Of a stretch of 8,489 nt of DNA, positions 6,034 through 8,489 are shown piece by piece. The notes under the pieces are model-generated. The model saw nothing but the letters and a program-made list of their open reading frames with translations, was not told where the DNA came from and did no database searches. The stretch lies in assembly GCA_013331015.1 (NCBI GenBank), contig DUHF01000239.1:3436-11924 (forward strand), written 5' to 3'. Each line of letters opens with the position of its first letter. Position 1 is the first letter of the stretch. Origin of the DNA: Methanoregula sp. (lineage in GTDB: Archaea > Halobacteriota > Methanomicrobia > Methanomicrobiales > Methanospirillaceae). The translations under genes were made by a program, and so were the position numbers.

Positions 6034-6480
6034 TTACCGGATTGGCGGCAGTACCTGCGGCGGCGGGAAGATGTCGAGCCAGTAGATGTTGACGATGATG
6101 GCAAGCAGCCCCACGATGATCGCGATCACGCCCGCTACCGGGAACCGGGTCCCCTGTTTTCGTGCAAGGGCGATGCTGGTAATCCCGAACAGGACGGCTG
6201 CAATCCCGAGGAGGACCGGATACAGGATCCATGCGAGTATTGCAGGGATGAGGGCCACAATCCCAAGCCATGTTCGCTTCGGCGTTTCTCCTGCTGCGGG
6301 AACCGGCTGGGTGCCGGCAGGCACTGCAGCTGCCTGCGGCTGCACCACTCCTGCTGACGGCTGGGCCGGTGCCGGTTGTGTTGCCGGGGCTTCCGCAGGT
6401 TTTCGAAGTGCCCCGCCGCAGTTCTTACAGAAACGGTTCGTGTCCGGGTTCTCTGTACCGCATTCACCGCAGAATTTCAT
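6034..6480 (-). CDS. Small zinc-ribbon membrane protein, DUF4190-like
   Basis: This 148-residue protein starts with a zinc ribbon: Cys4, Cys7, Cys18 and Cys21 in the pattern FCGECG...FCKNCG, which should bind one zinc ion on the cytoplasmic side. A flexible Ala/Pro/Gln linker (about 28-67) leads to two hydrophobic stretches, about 71-103 (long enough for a tight helical hairpin) and 113-136. The spacing, with a Gly/Ala-rich AxxxGIxSIALxRxxG pattern, resembles DUF4190-type membrane domains. Such proteins are common in methanogens and have no assigned job. The ATG at 6480 is preferred to the GTG at 6486 because GAGGAG sits five bases before it. A TTGATAATG stretch near 6515 may be its TATA box. 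It lies downstream of the larger zinc-ribbon gene on the same strand, 106 bases apart. Confidence 0.85.
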   Translation of the reverse strand: MKFCGECGTENPDTNRFCKNCGGALRKPAEAPATQPAPAQPSAGVVQPQAAAVPAGTQPVPAAGETPKRTWLGIVALIPAILAWILYPVLLGIAAVLFGITSIALARKQGTRFPVAGVIAIIVGLLAIIVNIYWLDIFPPPQVLPPIR

Positions 6481-6586
6481 TCCCACTCCTCAGGCCAAAG
6501 ATGGATAACACAGCATTATCAAGATTGCGCTCGCGTTTGCCCGTGTTGTCCCCAGCTGGCTGTTCTTTTTTAGCAGGTACAACCAT

Positions 6587-7573
6587 TCACCGTGCCTTAT
6601 ACGAGAGCAGATCGTCAAAGACCCGGTAGGTCTGGCCGTTGTACATCCTTGCAATGACCTCAACGCGATCCGAACCTTTCGACCCTTGGAGCGTCAGTTC
6701 CGTATCTCCCTTTGAGGGTTTGATGCTGCCGGTCAGGACCGTTTCGTCTTCGCGGGTCACTCTCACGTCCCCGCTGCTGATGCTGTTGATCCCCGGGCCG
6801 CCGGCAAAGATGACCGTGATCTCTGCCGTGATGGGATCTTTCTGGACCTGGAAATAGACCTCCTGGTTCTTCGGGACAGCCTCGGTTGGAAGCGTGAGGA
6901 CGGGATCAACGGAGTTTGTCGGGACAGGCGTTGGCATTATGGCCGGCATCTTGGCAGGGAGTGTGGTCTGTTCCGGCAGGGGAGTGTCCACCAGTTCTGG
7001 CGACGGGGCCTGCCCGGCCAGTGCAGGATTGGACTGTAGTAACGGCAGTCCGATAAAAAATACCGCTGCGATGATGATGAGCACAACAACGATCGCCCCG
7101 GCGATGAGGGCTTTGTCCGGGCCGGTGCCTTTTTTTGGAGGGTCACCCGATCCGGCCGGCATTTCCTCATCGGGCAGGAAGAGTGCATTGTCCGAAGGCG
7201 GGGGTGGGGAATTTACCGTCATGGGTGTCCGGGCGGGGGCGGACTCTGCCGGGTCGGGCTCCAAATGTTCCGGTTCCGTTACAACCGGTGGTTCCGGCTC
7301 CGGATCATCCGGTTCATCCAGACCGGACGGTTCTGTCACCAAGACCTTTGGTTCATCATCAGATCCCTGCTCACCCGCATCCGGTATGACCGGTGTCCCG
7401 CATAACTCACAGAACTTAACGGGGGCAATGAAGAGGGCACCGCACTTCCGGCAGACAGGAAGCGCTTCTGCCTTCGTGCCGCAGATCTCGCAGAACTTCT
7501 GGTCTTCCCCGACAGGGCTCCCGCACGATCTGCAGGTACGCAGGATACCGGGCGGCAGGGACGGATCTTCCAT
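6587..7573 (-). CDS. Double zinc-ribbon, single-pass membrane protein with extracellular domain
   Basis: This 328-residue protein of unknown function has two zinc ribbons in its first 60 residues: Cys14/17 with Cys28/31, and Cys41/44 with Cys55/58, in the repeated form CxxCG...FCExCG. An acidic Pro/Glu-rich linker (about 68-150) leads to one membrane helix (about 154-178). A Pro/Thr-rich spacer (about 185-235) follows, then a C-terminal domain of about 90 residues (236-328) rich in alternating hydrophobic residues, suggesting a beta fold. With the ribbons in the cytoplasm the C-terminal domain would be outside, so the protein could link the surface to an intracellular partner; this is inference. 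The start is supported by a TATA box about 25 bases upstream, which points to a leaderless transcript. It shares its ribbon type with the protein at 6034-6480. Confidence 0.87.
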   Translation of the reverse strand: MEDPSLPPGILRTCRSCGSPVGEDQKFCEICGTKAEALPVCRKCGALFIAPVKFCELCGTPVIPDAGEQGSDDEPKVLVTEPSGLDEPDDPEPEPPVVTEPEHLEPDPAESAPARTPMTVNSPPPPSDNALFLPDEEMPAGSGDPPKKGTGPDKALIAGAIVVVLIIIAAVFFIGLPLLQSNPALAGQAPSPELVDTPLPEQTTLPAKMPAIMPTPVPTNSVDPVLTLPTEAVPKNQEVYFQVQKDPITAEITVIFAGGPGINSISSGDVRVTREDETVLTGSIKPSKGDTELTLQGSKGSDRVEVIARMYNGQTYRVFDDLLSYKAR

Positions 7574-7595
7574 GACACGCGGTTAGGTACTACCG

Positions 7596-7604
7596 TTATA
7601 AAAA
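7596..7604 (-). promoter_or_regulatory. TATA box of the double zinc-ribbon gene
   Basis: The minus strand reads TTTTTATAA, a near-ideal archaeal TATA box, centred about 27 bases before the ATG at 7573. The start of transcription would fall at or next to the start codon, giving a leaderless mRNA, which fits the absence of a Shine-Dalgarno. Confidence 0.65.
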
Positions 7605-7685
7605 GGCGCGGTTTTTGTTGTCGGGGTCAAAAACGGCATTGATGATCGTGGGACAGGGATTTCCCCCGTGCTTTTGGGGATTTTT

Positions 7686-7742
7686 GCTCTGGTGAAACAC
7701 GCATGAACGTACGTTCATACCCGAACGATGAAAATCACCGGT
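7686..7742 (+). repeat. Partial repeat A: start box only
   Basis: This stretch repeats only the first 55 or so bases of repeat A: GCTCTGGTGAAACACGCATG, then a perfect 16-base palindrome ATGAACGTACGTTCAT (7703-7718), then CCCGAACGATGAAAA. Similarity to the full copies stops soon after. That the start box occurs alone suggests it is a separable unit, either a truncated element or a site with its own role such as protein binding. Confidence 0.7.
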
Positions 7743-7772
7743 ATACAAGTGAAAGATGATGGCTCCCCGCTT

Positions 7773-7833
7773 CAGGGCCCCTCACGGGGCACGGCGGGGT
7801 AGATTGCCGTATCAGGAATGCTGCTCATTGAGG
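7773..7833 (+). repeat. Repeat B, copy 2
   Basis: This block matches the reverse complement of 1764-1823 at roughly 83 percent by eye. It begins with CAGGGCCCCTCACGGGGC, which itself contains a short GCCCC/GGGGC hairpin, and ends at GCTCATTGAGG. It runs directly into the hairpin at 7833-7864. Confidence 0.68.
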
Positions 7834-7864
7834 CCGCCGCACAGGCGCCCATCGGGGCGGCGGC
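7833..7864. repeat. GC-rich hairpin GCCGCCGC/GCGGCGGC
   Basis: A perfect eight-base stem encloses a 16-base loop. The stem resembles the third hairpin of repeat A (GCCGCCAC/GTGGCGGC), and both are followed within 25 bases by TGGAATCG. It may be a diverged piece of the 3' half of repeat A joined to repeat B. No T-run follows. Confidence 0.5.
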
Positions 7865-7960
7865 TGGAATCGCAAGGGGGGGTATGGGACCATCAGCCCC
7901 CATCATCGCATTTGAGGGATTCTCCAGAGCAGGAATCCTGGTGCATCCGCTGCTGAGAAA

Positions 7961-8306
7961 TTTTGCTCTGGTGAAACGGGCATGAACGGGCCTTCACCCC
8001 CCCAAACGATGAAAACCTGAGGAAAAAAATTGAACGCAACCGTCCTCGCCCGTATCTTTCTCGCTCCTTATAGGGGCGGCAAGGCCCCCTATGCCTGCGC
8101 AATGGTCGGGGGCTTGCGGATGCGATAACGCTTTTTGCGTGGACTCAATACGTGCCCCTCTGGAAGGATGAGCTATTGTGGGGGCATTTCAAAAATAAAC
8201 TGAATTGGGGCCGCCACACAGGAAGCCCCGCGGGGGTGGCGGCAGGCATCGCAAGTGCCATGTAAAAGATCTGGAATCGTAATCGATGATAATTTACGAG
8301 GGAAAT
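7961..8306 (+). repeat. Dispersed repeat A, copy 2
   Basis: This is the full-length partner of 1271-1608. The start box reads GCTCTGGTGAAACGGGCATG. The palindrome has decayed to TGAACGGGCCTTCA (7983-7996) but keeps its TGAA/TTCA arms. The hairpins ATAGGGG/CCCCTAT (8070-8092), ACGC/GCGT with loop TTTTT (8128-8140) and GCCGCCAC/GTGGCGGC (8210-8243) are all kept, although loops and flanks differ. The stretch GGGGGCATTTCAAAAATAAA near 8180-8199 is identical in the two copies. Similarity fades after GATAATTT near 8295-8306. Confidence 0.8.
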
Positions 8307-8443
8307 GGAGATTCTGTTTCCATTCTGTGTGCCTGTGGCCGCAGCCATCATGTGCGTTTTCATGGGAATACGACCTTCCGGATAATTGTTACCCCCCTTT
8401 AGCGCTACCCCTTCCCCCTTGAGGGCTCAATAGCGTATATCTG

Positions 8444-8456
8444 CTCTGGAGAAATC
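8444..8456 (+). repeat. GCTCTGGAGAAAT motif
   Basis: This is another instance of the short box that opens repeat A (7686 and 7965) and that occurs reversed at 7920-7930. Here it is not followed by the palindrome. It may mark the end or the remains of another element that continues past the window. Confidence 0.4.
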
Positions 8457-8489
8457 CTGACCAGCCTTCTGGATTCGATTGCGATGGAG

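Larger units (their letters stand above)
7574..8489. other. Gene-free, repeat-rich right flank
   Basis: No convincing gene is seen in these 916 bases. The first 40 hold the promoter of the double zinc-ribbon gene. After that come a partial repeat A, an inverted repeat B, a GCCGCCGC hairpin, a reversed GCTCTGGAGAA motif (7920-7930), a GCTGCTGAGAAATTTT block (7949-7964) and a full repeat A. From 8307 to 8489 there is mostly unassigned sequence with another GCTCTGGAGAAA box. Open frames at 7756-7956 (plus), 7893-8102 (minus) and 8145-8363 (minus) lack ribosome binding sites and protein-like composition. Confidence 0.65.

Noticed and set aside
6894..7586. Plus-strand open frame of 230 codons, rich in Gly and Ser
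   Set aside because: It is the complement of the Pro/Glu-rich linker of the double zinc-ribbon gene, which has clear CxxC pairs and a TATA box.
1271..8306. CRISPR array
   Set aside because: The repeats are long, few, widely spaced and partly inverted; there are no regular short repeats with spacers and no cas genes.
8145..8363. Minus-strand open frame of 72 codons
   Set aside because: It overlaps the 3' half of repeat A, lacks a start signal and has no recognisable domain.

Overview
This window looks like a piece of a methanogenic archaeon chromosome, most likely order Methanomicrobiales and possibly the Methanoregula group. The evidence is the GC-rich codon use, a tRNA-Ala without an encoded CCA end, oligo-T terminators, a TATA box about 25 bases from a start codon, zinc-ribbon membrane proteins, and a Cache-type chemoreceptor next to a double CheW protein. 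The taxonomy is inferred from protein style, not from a marker gene.

Layout. Positions 1-1160 (minus) hold the N-terminal 386 residues of a methyl-accepting chemotaxis receptor that runs off the left edge. Positions 1161-1934 have no gene; they hold a GC-rich, hairpin-rich repeat region. A double-domain CheW protein (1935-2936, minus) and a tRNA-Ala(GGC) (3065-3136, minus) follow. On the plus strand, 3364-5981 carries three tandem paralogous genes for exported helical proteins. All three share an N-terminal YQK-type helix and two aligned cysteines. The first two end in one membrane anchor; the third continues into a CFI-box and a polytopic membrane region. Two minus-strand zinc-ribbon membrane proteins converge on them (6034-6480 and 6587-7573). 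From 7574 to the right edge there is again no convincing gene, and the same repeat families reappear.

How the parts relate. The CheW protein and the receptor point the same way and should belong to one chemosensory pathway, but a 774-base repeat region lies between them. The three paralogues look like a cell-surface set that arose by duplication followed by exchange of the C-terminal module. The zinc-ribbon proteins have an N-terminal metal-binding part followed by membrane segments, and one has a large C-terminal domain predicted outside the cell. No function can be given for the paralogues or the zinc-ribbon pair.

The two most unusual things are (a) a dispersed non-coding repeat of about 340 bases, present in two full copies (1271-1608 and 7961-8306) and one partial copy, with hairpins kept in both full copies, plus a second block repeated in opposite orientation; and (b) the tandem surface-protein paralogues with swapped C-terminal modules. 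All comparisons were made by eye, without database searches.
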